The notes: generated from the sequence alone by a model not told the origin. DNA of 53,495 nt from Yoonia sp. (GCA_023955335.1 JAGSGF010000017.1:1-53495); one strand, 5' to 3'. Counted from the first letter of the stretch, positions 35,808 through 44,974 are shown. Program-made: numbers and translations.

Positions 35808-35931
35808 AGGCAGTTTCTATATTTGGAATTTAAGCTATTTATTTGATTAATACTAGCGTTTCTTTCATGGTTTTATCAAGACGTGCCGTCGCAATTCACG
35901 CAGGCAAAGTGTTTCGGGTTCAGGAGCAGAG

Positions 35932-37269
35932 ATGAGCAATCTTTTCTATCAGTCTGGCAATAAGAGGCCCATGCTGGACCGGGCGCGTGGCGTTTATATG
36001 TGGGATCAGGATGGCAATCGCTATCTGGATGGATCGTCGGGCGCTATGGTCTGCAATATTGGCCATTCCAACCCGCAAGTTTTAGCTGCGATGCAGCGCC
36101 AAATGGAGAAATTCACGTTTGGCTACCGGCTGCATTTTGAAACGGAGCCATCAGAGGCGCTTGCAAGTAAACTGGTGAGTTTAATGCCGCAGGGCCTTAA
36201 CAAGGTGTTCTTTGTTTCAGGCGGGTCCGAGGCTGTCGAAAGTGCCATGAAATTAGCGCGCCAATATGCAATTGCGACAGATAGTGCCACGCGGTGGAAA
36301 GTCATATCGCGCAGCCCGAGCTATCACGGTTGCACCCTTGGTGCGTTGGCCGTCACCGGCTATGCCAGCCTGACCACCCCATTTGCGCCGATGATGCAGG
36401 AGATGCCGAAAATTCCGGCTCCACGCGCGTATCTGGACGGGCTTGACCCAAATGACCCTGCGACCGGTGCTTACTATGCCGATATGTTAGAGGCGAAAAT
36501 TATCCGTGAAGGCCCCGAAACTGTTCTGGGTTTCATCGTTGAACCAATTGGCGGGGCCTCGACTGGTGCGCTCGTGCCGCCTGCGGGTTATATGGACCGT
36601 ATTCGCGAGATTTGTGATCGGTATGACGTGTTGTTGATCATGGACGAGGTCATGACAGGAGCGGGCAGGACAGGCAAGTTTTTGGGCTGCGAACACTGGC
36701 CTGCGCGCCCTGATATCGTGGTGATGTCCAAAGGACTTGGGGCGGGGTATATGCCGCTTGGTGCGGTCATCGCTGATGAAAAAATCGTGACCGCTGTGAT
36801 GGATAAGGGTGGGTTTGCGCATGGGTTTACCTATGCTGGCAATCCGCTGGCCTGTGCGGCCGGTTTGGCTGTGGTGAATGAAATCGAAACGCAGGGCCTT
36901 TGTGCGCATGCTAGCCTGATGGGTGATAAGCTGATCGCGCGGCTGACTGGATTGATGCAAAAGCATGACATCATTGGCGATGTACGCGGTAAGGGCTTGT
37001 TGACAGCGTTTGAATTTATGGCGGATCGTGACAGCAAAGAGCCGCTCCCACCTCAGCTAAATGCGCATCAAAAATTTGTCGATATCGCCTATGCGCGCGG
37101 GTTAATCGTTTATTCCCGACGCACAAGAGATGGCGTTGCAGGAGACCATATTCTGGTTTGCCCACCGCTCATTATTGACGATGACCATATCGACGAAATC
37201 ATCGCTGGTCTGGATGCAGCCTTGATCGCATTTACCCAAGATATTCATACACAAATGAAGGCGGTCTAA
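35932..37269 (+). CDS. Class III PLP aminotransferase of the BKACE operon
   Basis: A 445-residue omega/beta-amino acid aminotransferase-like enzyme. The cofactor lysine is K267 in VMSKGLGAGYMPLG; the PLP aspartate is in LLIMDEVMTGAGR; SGGSEAVESAMKLAR holds the phosphate-binding loop. CAGGAGCAGAG upstream supports the ATG. It is one base from the BKACE gene, so its product is a likely BKACE substrate: a beta-keto acid made by transaminating a beta-amino acid. It is distinct from the doeD enzyme elsewhere in the window. Confidence 0.85.
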   Translation: MSNLFYQSGNKRPMLDRARGVYMWDQDGNRYLDGSSGAMVCNIGHSNPQVLAAMQRQMEKFTFGYRLHFETEPSEALASKLVSLMPQGLNKVFFVSGGSEAVESAMKLARQYAIATDSATRWKVISRSPSYHGCTLGALAVTGYASLTTPFAPMMQEMPKIPAPRAYLDGLDPNDPATGAYYADMLEAKIIREGPETVLGFIVEPIGGASTGALVPPAGYMDRIREICDRYDVLLIMDEVMTGAGRTGKFLGCEHWPARPDIVVMSKGLGAGYMPLGAVIADEKIVTAVMDKGGFAHGFTYAGNPLACAAGLAVVNEIETQGLCAHASLMGDKLIARLTGLMQKHDIIGDVRGKGLLTAFEFMADRDSKEPLPPQLNAHQKFVDIAYARGLIVYSRRTRDGVAGDHILVCPPLIIDDDHIDEIIAGLDAALIAFTQDIHTQMKAV

Positions 37270-37270
37270 T

Positions 37271-38197
37271 ATGTCAAAAATCTTGATTACCTGTGCAATT
37301 ACCGGGTCAATTCATACACCGTCTATGTCGCCGTATCTGCCAATAACCCCCGATGAAATTGCCGCGCATGGCGTTGATGCAGCGCATGCCGGTGCTGCCA
37401 TCTTACACCTACACGCGCGCAACCCGGAAACTGGCCAGCCCTCATCCGCAGAAGCGGATTTTATGGCATTCCTGCCACGGCTCAAGCAATCGACGGATGC
37501 GATTTTGAATATCTCCACCGGTGGCAGTGCGGTGATGACGCTGGATCAGCGCCTCGCGGCCCCCAAGCGCGCAGAGCCTGAAATGTGCAGCCTGAACATG
37601 GGCACGATGAACTTCGCGCTTTATCCGGCGGCGGAGCGGATTTCAGATTGGAAATTCGAGTGGGAAAAGCCGTTTTTAGAAAATTCCGATGATCTCGTGT
37701 TCAAAAATACGCCCCGCGATATGGTCCGTATTCTGACTGAAATGGGTCAAGATCGCGGCGCACGGTTCGAATTTGAATGCTACGATATCGGCCATCTTTA
37801 TATGCTGAAACACTTTGTGGATCGCGGGCTGGTCAAGGGGCCGCTGTTTATACAATTCGTGTTTGGCGTTCTGGGCGGCATGGGGCCGGACCCGGAAAAC
37901 CTGATGCATATGAAGGTGATCGCCGATAAACTTTTTGGCGACGATTACATGTTTTCGGTGCTGGCTGCGGGGCGGCATCAGATGCCGCTGATTACCATGT
38001 CAGCCGCGATGGGCGGGCACGTGCGGGTCGGGCTAGAAGACAGTTTGATGATTGCACGCGGCCAGTTGGCCAAAACCAACGCGGAACAGGTTCAGAAAAT
38101 TCGGCGCATCGTTGAAGATCTTGGCCGTGAGGTCGCAACCCCGACAGCGGCGCGCGAAATGCTGGGCCTTAAGGGTGCTGACCGCACCACGATCTAA
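37271..38197 (+). CDS. BKACE-family beta-keto acid cleavage enzyme (DUF849)
   Basis: A 308-residue TIM-barrel enzyme of the beta-keto acid cleavage family. Zinc ligands are visible in AAILHLHAR (H46, H48), and GGHVRVGLEDS carries the family glutamate. These enzymes react a beta-keto acid with acetyl-CoA to give acetoacetate and a new CoA ester; the first known case acts on 3-keto-5-aminohexanoate. Which beta-keto acid is used here is not evident, but the preceding aminotransferase suggests an amino-acid-derived one. Confidence 0.87.
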   Translation: MSKILITCAITGSIHTPSMSPYLPITPDEIAAHGVDAAHAGAAILHLHARNPETGQPSSAEADFMAFLPRLKQSTDAILNISTGGSAVMTLDQRLAAPKRAEPEMCSLNMGTMNFALYPAAERISDWKFEWEKPFLENSDDLVFKNTPRDMVRILTEMGQDRGARFEFECYDIGHLYMLKHFVDRGLVKGPLFIQFVFGVLGGMGPDPENLMHMKVIADKLFGDDYMFSVLAAGRHQMPLITMSAAMGGHVRVGLEDSLMIARGQLAKTNAEQVQKIRRIVEDLGREVATPTAAREMLGLKGADRTTI

Positions 38198-38224
38198 GCC
38201 CAAGCCATTACAAAAGGTATGATA

Positions 38225-39250
38225 ATGAAAGCCGTATTTGACGAACGACAATGGGTACATGATCCCAAACACTTCATGGCGAACGGAACTATTCTGCCCA
38301 ACCCCGAGCAGCCCAAGCGCATTGAAATCCTGCACGCTGGGGCAGGGGCCGCCGGGTGTGTGTTTCAAGCGCCTGCGGACGCAGGGCTTGGCCCGATCGC
38401 GGCACTACATTCCCCCGAATACCTGACATTTTTGCAAAATATCTATACGCGTTGGCAACGGATTGAAGGCGCGGGCGACGAAGTGATCCCAAACATCCAC
38501 CCCGCGCGGCGCACGGACGGATATCCGAAATCTGCAACTGGCCAATCTGGCTTTCATCAGGCAGATACGGCCTGTCCGATCGCAAAAGGCACGTGGGAGG
38601 CGGCCTATTGGTCGGCACAATCGGCCATTACCGGCGCGGATTTGATCGCAGGCGGCGAACAAGGTGCTTATGTGCTTTCGCGCCCGCCGGGACATCATGC
38701 ATTTGGTGATTTAGCTGGTGGGTTTTGTTTCCTGAATAACGCAGCCATCGCGGCAGAGCGCTTGCGGTGCAGCGGGCTGCGGCCAGCGATTTTGGACGTG
38801 GACGTGCATCATGGCAACGGCACGCAAGGCATCTTTTATGACCGCGACGATGTGCTATCCGTATCCATCCATGCGGACCCTGAACGGTTCTACCCGTTCT
38901 TTTGGGGCTATGGGCAAGAGCGCGGAGAGGGACGTGGGCTGGGCTATAATCTTAACCTGCCACTGGCGCGTGGCACGGGCGATGAGGTGTTTTTGAAAAC
39001 GCTTGATACAGCGCTGGCGCGGGTGTCAAATTTTGGCGCAGATGTGCTGGTGGTGGCACTTGGCTTGGATGCCTCAATAGATGATCCGTTTCAAGGGCTT
39101 GCTGTTTCCCAAGATGGGTTTGCCGCTATTGGCGCGGCTATGGCAGGTCTGAATATCCCCGTGTTGTTTGTGCAAGAAGGTGGATATTTATCTGACACAC
39201 TTGAGATCAATTTGACCCGCGTCCTAGCGGGATATCAAGAGGCCGTATGA
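38225..39250 (+). CDS. Acetylpolyamine amidohydrolase-like deacetylase (histone deacetylase family)
   Basis: A 341-residue zinc deacetylase. Catalytic histidines are H157 and H158 in RPPGHHAFG; zinc ligands are D193 and H195 in LDVDVHHGNG and an Asp in GLDASIDDP. The insertion YPFFWGYGQERGEGRG resembles bacterial acetylpolyamine amidohydrolases, whose narrow dimer tunnel accepts long N-acetylated amines. The ATG at 38225 is eight bases after AAAGG. It could remove an acetyl group from a terminal amine of the operon's substrate. Confidence 0.85.
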   Translation: MKAVFDERQWVHDPKHFMANGTILPNPEQPKRIEILHAGAGAAGCVFQAPADAGLGPIAALHSPEYLTFLQNIYTRWQRIEGAGDEVIPNIHPARRTDGYPKSATGQSGFHQADTACPIAKGTWEAAYWSAQSAITGADLIAGGEQGAYVLSRPPGHHAFGDLAGGFCFLNNAAIAAERLRCSGLRPAILDVDVHHGNGTQGIFYDRDDVLSVSIHADPERFYPFFWGYGQERGEGRGLGYNLNLPLARGTGDEVFLKTLDTALARVSNFGADVLVVALGLDASIDDPFQGLAVSQDGFAAIGAAMAGLNIPVLFVQEGGYLSDTLEINLTRVLAGYQEAV

Positions 39251-39291
39251 AATCGGCATGCGCAATACTGCGCGAGATAAGGAGAGATAAG

Positions 39292-39645
39292 ATGACCGAT
39301 ATCAACAGGTATCACACAGGCCCGCGCATGTCGCAGATCGTCACCCATGGGGACACGATCTATTTGGCCGGACAAGTCGGCACGGCTGGTGCCAGCGTCA
39401 CCCAACAAACCAAGGATTGTGTCGCGAACATTGATAAGCTTCTGAGTGAAGTCGGGAGTGACAAGACACGCATCTTGCAGGTCACAATCTGGCTGGCAAA
39501 CATGGATGATTTTGCGCAGATGAATGCGGTATGGGATGCATGGGTGCCCAGCGGTCACACACCCGCGCGTGCTTGCGGAGAGGCCAAGCTGGCCACGCCA
39601 GAATATTTGGTAGAGTTCATGGTCACGGCGGCAATGCCATCTTAA
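39292..39645 (+). CDS. RidA/YjgF-family enamine/imine deaminase
   Basis: A 117-residue protein with the family end motif TPARACGEAKLATPEYLVEFMV; the Arg in PARAC is the carboxylate-binding residue. AAGGAG upstream sets the ATG at 39292. RidA proteins hydrolyse reactive 2-aminoacrylate-like imines from PLP or flavin amine chemistry, fitting an operon with a transaminase and a racemase. Confidence 0.87.
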   Translation: MTDINRYHTGPRMSQIVTHGDTIYLAGQVGTAGASVTQQTKDCVANIDKLLSEVGSDKTRILQVTIWLANMDDFAQMNAVWDAWVPSGHTPARACGEAKLATPEYLVEFMVTAAMPS

Positions 39646-39783
39646 TGGACTCCGGTTCGATATCTGGGTGCAGGCTTTCATTTTAAGTGATCCCATGGCC
39701 GACCCAGCAGACCCGCACGACATTTATGGCGCGGTTTTTCCGTGCTGCCCAACCCGCGTGCTTTACAAAAAAGGTGTGAACAT

Positions 39784-40941
39784 ATGACTGCCGTTTCCAG
39801 CGAACAAATCACTTATCTTACAAATCTACGGCATGATTTGCACCGCCAGCCGGAAATCTCTGGTGAAGAGGCGCAGACAGCTGCTCGGATTGTGCAGGAG
39901 TTAACAGACGCTGGCGCTGATCATATTTGGCAAAACCTTGGTGGTTTTGGTGTCGCCGCCGAGTTTCGCGGCACAAAGCCTGGCCCAACCTTGCTGATCC
40001 GGTGCGAGCTGGACGGATTGCCAATCACAGAGGACTCTACGCTTCCCTATCGGTCCGAGGTCGATGGTAAAGGTCATCTTTGTGGTCATGACGGACATAT
40101 GTGCATGGCGATGGGGGTTGCGCTGGGCCTCGCAAAGCGGCCTGCGCGTGGGCGGGTTATTTTATTATTTCAACCGGCCGAGGAAACCGGCTTTGGGGCG
40201 CAGGCGGTCATTGATGACCCGCGCTGGCCCCAGCTCCGTCCAGATTATGCATTCGCCTATCATAATGTGCCCGGTCGCCCATTGGGAGAGATCGGGTTGC
40301 GCGCTGGGCCTGCCAACTGCGCGTCTCGGGGACTGCAAATAAATCTGCATGGCAAAAGCTCACATGCGGCTGCGCCAGAAGATGGGGTTTCACCCAGCGC
40401 TGCGATGGCCCATCTGATGCAACATCTGCCAGCGCTAAGTTCGGGCACCATATCAGATGCCGATTTTGGCCTCAGTACCCTTACGCATGTGCGGCTGGGC
40501 GAGCCTACTTTTGGCATTGCCCCCGGCGAAGGCGAGTTGCGTGTCACCCTACGAAGCATGACTGACAAGCGTATGGACAGTTTGATCCACGATGCGCAAG
40601 CTATCGTCAAAACCATCGACGCGCAGCTTGATGTCGATGTCAGTTGGCACGATGTCTTTTCGACGGTCGTGAACGACGTTGAGGCCACAAATATCGCCCG
40701 CAAAGCCGCCCGCACAAAGGGGTTAAGCATTCTCGAAATGGATCACCCGATGCGCTGGTCCGAGGATTTTGGCCGTTTCGGTTTAGACGGCGCTCATGCA
40801 ACTATGCTGTTTCTTGGTGCAGGTGTAACCCAGCCACAATTGCATAATCCTGACTACGATTTCCCCGATGCGCTGTTGCCTCTCGGCACAGGTCTTTTCC
40901 TAGCCATCATCGAACAGGTTCTTTCAGCGAATGCCGGATAA
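39784..40941 (+). CDS. M20-family metallo-amidohydrolase
   Basis: A 385-residue M20D-type hydrolase (hippurate hydrolase/N-acyl amino acid amidohydrolase family). Metal-ligand motifs are HLCGHDGHMCM, PAEETGFG, AFAYHNVPG and MRWSEDFG. AAGGTG before the ATG at 39784 supports the start. The family removes acyl groups from amino acids or opens related amides. The 3' end overlaps the racemase gene by eleven bases. The exact substrate is unknown. Confidence 0.83.
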   Translation: MTAVSSEQITYLTNLRHDLHRQPEISGEEAQTAARIVQELTDAGADHIWQNLGGFGVAAEFRGTKPGPTLLIRCELDGLPITEDSTLPYRSEVDGKGHLCGHDGHMCMAMGVALGLAKRPARGRVILLFQPAEETGFGAQAVIDDPRWPQLRPDYAFAYHNVPGRPLGEIGLRAGPANCASRGLQINLHGKSSHAAAPEDGVSPSAAMAHLMQHLPALSSGTISDADFGLSTLTHVRLGEPTFGIAPGEGELRVTLRSMTDKRMDSLIHDAQAIVKTIDAQLDVDVSWHDVFSTVVNDVEATNIARKAARTKGLSILEMDHPMRWSEDFGRFGLDGAHATMLFLGAGVTQPQLHNPDYDFPDALLPLGTGLFLAIIEQVLSANAG

Positions 40942-42067
40942 ACCTATCGCCCGCGATACTGTGCACGCGTCTTGGTGTGAAATTTTCCCCGAACGGATCG
41001 CACAAAACCTTCAGCTTGCGCTGGATATTTTGCCTGAAGGGGCGCGGTTTCTTGCTGTTTTGAAGGCCGATGCCTACGGGCATGGCATTGACAGGGTTGT
41101 ACCGATCATATCCGAGCTGGGGATTAAGCATGTCGGCATTACGTCCAATTCTGAGGCGCGGGCCGTGCGTGCTGCTGGTTTCACAGGAACCATCATGCGG
41201 ATACGCACCGCCACCCGCTGCGAAATCGAGGGTGCCGTGCCCGATCAAGTCCAAGAGCAGATCAGCACGCTCTCTGCGGCACAAACCGCACATGAATTGG
41301 CGCGCAATGGGACCAAATTGCCCGGGCTTCATCTGACGCTTAATGCGGGTGGCATGTCGCGCGACGGGCTTGAGCTTGCAACCAGCGAAGGGCAGAAAAC
41401 CTGCCTTGAAATTCTCGACCTTATCGGCCCTCGTATTGTGGGTATTTGCAGCCATTTTCCATCAAATATCCCAGAGGAATTAGCGTCAAGTAACGCGCAA
41501 TTCCAGAAGGATGTGGATTGGGTTTTTGCCCATAGCGCGTTGCGCCGTGCTGATGTGAAAGTGCACGCCGGAAGTTCGCTCAGCCTCGTTTCAGGGCAAG
41601 AGGTGACAACGGATCTATTTCGCTGCGGGGCAATTCTGTATGGAATTTTGAAGCCGGACCTTGGCTTCCAACCCACCATGGAATTAAAGTCGCGGGTGAC
41701 CAATCTGGCAACATATCCAAAAGGCAGCACGATTGGATATGACCGCGCAACCCGTCTGCAAAACGACAGACGCTTGGCCAATGTTTCGATTGGATACGCC
41801 AACGGAATTCGACGTGATTTTTTTAGCCAGAGCGCAGTGCTGATCCGTGGACGCATGGTGCCCATTCTGGGGAAAATATCCATGAACACGCTCACGGCAG
41901 ACGTCACAGATTTGCCCGAGGTCGCTGTCGGGGATGAGGTTGTTGTGTTTGGTCGGCAAGGGGCAGCGTGCATTGATAGCGAGATAATGGAATGTCAGGC
42001 GAATACCATTATGGCGGATGTTTTTGCTGACTGGGGCCAACGAAACCACCGTGTCTATGTCAAATAG
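40931..42067 (+). CDS. Alanine racemase-family enzyme, probably broad-specificity amino acid racemase
   Basis: A 378-residue fold type III PLP enzyme. The PLP lysine is in VLKADAYGHG, the catalytic tyrosine in VSIGYANG, and the C-terminal domain has GKISMNT. The segment LHLTLNAGGMSRDGLEL resembles broad-specificity racemases (Bsr type) more than housekeeping Alr. No signal peptide is present, so it is cytoplasmic, unlike many periplasmic Bsr enzymes. It overlaps the M20 gene, suggesting that N-deacylation and stereochemical inversion are linked steps. Confidence 0.82.
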   Translation: MPDKPIARDTVHASWCEIFPERIAQNLQLALDILPEGARFLAVLKADAYGHGIDRVVPIISELGIKHVGITSNSEARAVRAAGFTGTIMRIRTATRCEIEGAVPDQVQEQISTLSAAQTAHELARNGTKLPGLHLTLNAGGMSRDGLELATSEGQKTCLEILDLIGPRIVGICSHFPSNIPEELASSNAQFQKDVDWVFAHSALRRADVKVHAGSSLSLVSGQEVTTDLFRCGAILYGILKPDLGFQPTMELKSRVTNLATYPKGSTIGYDRATRLQNDRRLANVSIGYANGIRRDFFSQSAVLIRGRMVPILGKISMNTLTADVTDLPEVAVGDEVVVFGRQGAACIDSEIMECQANTIMADVFADWGQRNHRVYVK

Positions 42068-42069
42068 AC

Positions 42070-42189
42070 CTATTCGCTTAAAAAGATGCGGACGTTCCCG
42101 GATTGAGTAATCATTGCAACATCTTGACCGCGCAGGGCCTCTGGCAGATGGCTCACCGGGTCGCCGCGCGGGATCACGTTGATGTTCAC
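42070..42189 (-). CDS. Very small unassigned frame after the nitrilase gene
   Basis: A 39-codon frame starts with a GTG overlapping the nitrilase stop and stops just past the racemase end. It reads VNINVIPRGDPVSHLPEALR and continues with no gap. It may be a real short product, or the last part of a gene whose front was lost. It has no recognisable domain or good ribosome site. Confidence 0.2.
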   Translation of the reverse strand: MNINVIPRGDPVSHLPEALRGQDVAMITQSGNVRIFLSE

Positions 42190-42989
42190 GAAAATAACCC
42201 AACGTCCGGTCCTAGCGCGTTGCGATCTTTTAGATAAGGCAACCGAGTTTGGGCCGCAGATACTTGGTCTAATTGCAATGTCCCAAAAATAACCGTTGGC
42301 GTCACGCCTGCGCGCGCCAGCTCGTGTCCGTCAGGTGCCGCGATAAAGCTTTGCCCCAAAAAACCCATCCCGTTTTCTTCACCGGCACTGTTCGCATATC
42401 CTAGGAAAACGCCGTTTTCATAGGCGCGGGTCGGGATCATACGCTGTGCAACCCATTCCCATTGGGCTCCCAGTGCTGTGGGAACCAAAATCAGCTCTGC
42501 GCCCGATGACGCAACATGACGGGCAGCCTCGGGGAATTCAGCGTCATAGCAGATCAAGGTTGCGATCCGCACGCCGCGATATGTGAACAGCTCGCAGCTA
42601 TGTCCAGATGTGAAATGATCCGCCTCAAAACCTGGTGGAATGACCAATTTACGATGCCCGCCCAGCCGATTGGCATCTGGCCCAATGCATTGAGCCGCGT
42701 TGAAAATGTGATCTCCGTCTGTCTCTGCAAACCCATAGTGGATCGCGATGCTGTGTGCCTTGGCAAGCGCGGCTATGGCCTGCGCCGTCGGGCCGTCAGC
42801 CGGCTCAGCGCGTGCGGCGATCTGATGACCAATATTGTAACCCGTGGCGAAAAGTTCGGGCAAAAGCAGAAGGTCACTTTTTTGCGCAACAACCTGCGGC
42901 AGCATCTCACTCAGCCAGTTCAAACGTTGCTGTTGTGTGGCAAGTTCAGCGGGAGATTGCGCAACGGCCAGACGAAATTCACGCTGCAT
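42186..42989 (-). CDS. Nitrilase-superfamily carbon-nitrogen hydrolase
   Basis: A 267-residue amidase. The Glu-Lys-Cys triad is visible in LLPELFATGY (Glu), GGHRKLVIP (Lys) and LICYDAEFPE (Cys). Such enzymes cleave amides such as omega-amides, N-carbamoyl amines or beta-ureido acids rather than true nitriles. It lies two bases after the M24 gene on the same strand and faces the racemase. It probably hydrolyses a side-chain amide of the imported compound. Confidence 0.85.
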   Translation of the reverse strand: MQREFRLAVAQSPAELATQQQRLNWLSEMLPQVVAQKSDLLLLPELFATGYNIGHQIAARAEPADGPTAQAIAALAKAHSIAIHYGFAETDGDHIFNAAQCIGPDANRLGGHRKLVIPPGFEADHFTSGHSCELFTYRGVRIATLICYDAEFPEAARHVASSGAELILVPTALGAQWEWVAQRMIPTRAYENGVFLGYANSAGEENGMGFLGQSFIAAPDGHELARAGVTPTVIFGTLQLDQVSAAQTRLPYLKDRNALGPDVGLFS

Positions 42990-42991
42990 TC

Positions 42992-44149
42992 TTAAGCCTC
43001 GGTGACCAGTAATTCACGGGGATAGTCGGTGATGTAATCATAGCCCGTCTCAGTCACCACAATGGAATCGCCAATGCGGCCCGCGGTCACCCCATCGATA
43101 GAGATACCGCCATCAACCGCAAAGGTCATACCCGCCTGAAGGATTGTCGTGTCACCTGCCTTGAGCTCGGGCGCTTCAAGATAGGCCACGCCAATGGACC
43201 GTCCAGTGCGATAGCCGGTCTCGAAGCCGCGCTCTGAATAAACTGCATTTGCCGCAGCGGCCACGTCTTGGGCCTGAATGCCGGGGCGGATCACTGCGAT
43301 GGCTGCCTGCTGTGCGGCAATGGCGGCTTCTTGAACACGGGCTGCATCATCCTTGACTTCACCCACGTGGAACATGCGGTCAAAGCCAAGTTTATACTGT
43401 TTGAACTGTGCCATGTTGCAGAAACAGAAGTAGACTGGGTCGGCACGTTCATACCGCCGAACAGAGGCGCGGCGGTGAACCATCGACGTGTCTTTTCCAC
43501 TCTGCAGGATTTGCAAATTATGGATCATCGGAGACACAAACCTGTCCCACCCTTTGTCCGTCAGAAAACGCGCCGCTTTGCGAGACCCTGCATCTATCAC
43601 AGCCAAGGCGCTTTCATATTCCTGCGCGCCAACTGCGAGGCTTCCGTGAGCCGCCGCCATCATCGCGCCGGCAATTTGGCCCGCTTCTTTCATCACCGAT
43701 ATCTCGAACGGCGACTTGATCATGCGCATCTCGCCCAATACCAATGCGATGTCTTTGAGGGGCACTCCCGGGTACGTGTCGTCCAAGTGGTTACGCACAA
43801 TCGCGGGAATGGTGCCGCGCTCCACCCAGATTTCGTTGGGCTTGCCACCTAATGCACCTGCCAGCGCATGGCCCCACGTCCGTTGCCCTATGTCATCCCA
43901 AACGCGCACGTCATCGATCCATGTCATTTCGCCGACCATTTCGGATTCCATGAACGGCGTGATCACGATGGGGGCTTCGTCGGCATGGACCACCAACAGT
44001 GTCGGCCGGCCAAACTCGATCCCAAGATATCCCCAAAACCCTGCCAGATAGGCAATCGAACTTTCGTCAGTGAACACAGCACAGCGAATACCCCGATCCT
44101 TCATGCGGTGTTGCAGGGCGATGGTCCGCGCTTTGGCTTCTTGGAGCAT
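42992..44149 (-). CDS. Creatinase-like M24 (pita-bread fold) protein
   Basis: A 385-residue protein with the creatinase N-terminal domain and the M24 catalytic domain. Metal-dependent M24 peptidases need D-D-H-E-E ligands. Here the histidine region reads GYRTGRSIGV, the first aspartate region PVYFCFCNMAQF, and the C-terminal part lacks the EPG glutamate. It is therefore probably a metal-independent C-N hydrolase like creatinase or ectoine hydrolase. It forms an operon with the nitrilase and is divergent from a GntR regulator. Confidence 0.82.
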   Translation of the reverse strand: MLQEAKARTIALQHRMKDRGIRCAVFTDESSIAYLAGFWGYLGIEFGRPTLLVVHADEAPIVITPFMESEMVGEMTWIDDVRVWDDIGQRTWGHALAGALGGKPNEIWVERGTIPAIVRNHLDDTYPGVPLKDIALVLGEMRMIKSPFEISVMKEAGQIAGAMMAAAHGSLAVGAQEYESALAVIDAGSRKAARFLTDKGWDRFVSPMIHNLQILQSGKDTSMVHRRASVRRYERADPVYFCFCNMAQFKQYKLGFDRMFHVGEVKDDAARVQEAAIAAQQAAIAVIRPGIQAQDVAAAANAVYSERGFETGYRTGRSIGVAYLEAPELKAGDTTILQAGMTFAVDGGISIDGVTAGRIGDSIVVTETGYDYITDYPRELLVTEA

Positions 44150-44259
44150 GGAAATTGTCCTGATTAGGTGCGGCTTTAATATCTAAAATCGGTAACCTGT
44201 GTGCAGCATGGCTGTCAAACTGTATTATTGGGGTGAAATGCCTGCCATTATGCCTATGG

Positions 44260-44267
44260 TGTATACA
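44260..44267 (+). promoter_or_regulatory. Candidate GntR (FCD) operator
   Basis: TGTATACA is centred in a wider near-palindrome with TATG and CATA arms. Cores with GTATAC are typical for FCD-type GntR regulators. It lies about 20 bases before the GntR start in the divergent region with the M24 gene, fitting autorepression and control of the M24-nitrilase operon. Confidence 0.5.
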
Positions 44268-44287
44268 TGGCATATTAATGGAGCGTG

Positions 44288-44974
44288 ATGTTGGGAACTG
44301 CGGAAATGATCGATGCTGATAAGATGAGTACGGCAGAAACCATTCAAACCGAACTATTACACCGCATATGTTTTTTGGATTACCGCCCTGGCGATCAGTT
44401 GAAAGAAGCAGAGCTCGCCGCAGAATTCGGGGTCAGCCGTACACCTGTGCGTGACGCGATCAATCGGATTAGCCACTTGGGATTGGTCGAGACGTTGAAT
44501 GGTGTCGGAACCGTTGTCGTGGCCTTATCCGTCGCTAAAATTCAGCATGTCTACGAAATGCGGTTAGAGTTGGCGGCATTGATCGGCACCATGTCACCAC
44601 GTGAAATTACGGCGCAGGATCGGGCCACCGCAGGCGATCTGCTGCGCGAAGCGATGGGCCTCAGCGAGAGCTTTGATCCCCGTCAATATGTTGCGCTCAA
44701 TCACCGTCTGCACCAGCTGATTGCCAGCCTGATCGGAAACAGCGTGTTACAGTCCTTTTGGTGGCAAACCTACTATCAGGCCGCAAGCACTTGGTACGGG
44801 GCTGGTAATCTCATGGGGCCGGACGTTGCGGCTGCGTTGATTCATGAGCTTCGTGACATCGTTATTGCGTTGGAAAACAACGATACCAAAGCGATCGGCT
44901 TCATTCAGCGCACGCATATTGGCTATGGCTATCAACGGATCAAGACGCATCTGATAGCGCAAGAAACCACTTGA
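44288..44974 (+). CDS. GntR-family regulator with FCD domain
   Basis: About 228 residues: an N-terminal winged helix (ELAAEFGVSRTPVRDAINRI) followed by an all-helical FCD effector domain with metal-type His residues (LNHRLHQLIA and later His). The ATG at 44288 is preferred over an adjacent GTG at 44285. It is divergent from the M24-nitrilase genes and likely controls them, perhaps with the LysR protein controlling the facing operon. Confidence 0.85.
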   Translation: MLGTAEMIDADKMSTAETIQTELLHRICFLDYRPGDQLKEAELAAEFGVSRTPVRDAINRISHLGLVETLNGVGTVVVALSVAKIQHVYEMRLELAALIGTMSPREITAQDRATAGDLLREAMGLSESFDPRQYVALNHRLHQLIASLIGNSVLQSFWWQTYYQAASTWYGAGNLMGPDVAAALIHELRDIVIALENNDTKAIGFIQRTHIGYGYQRIKTHLIAQETT

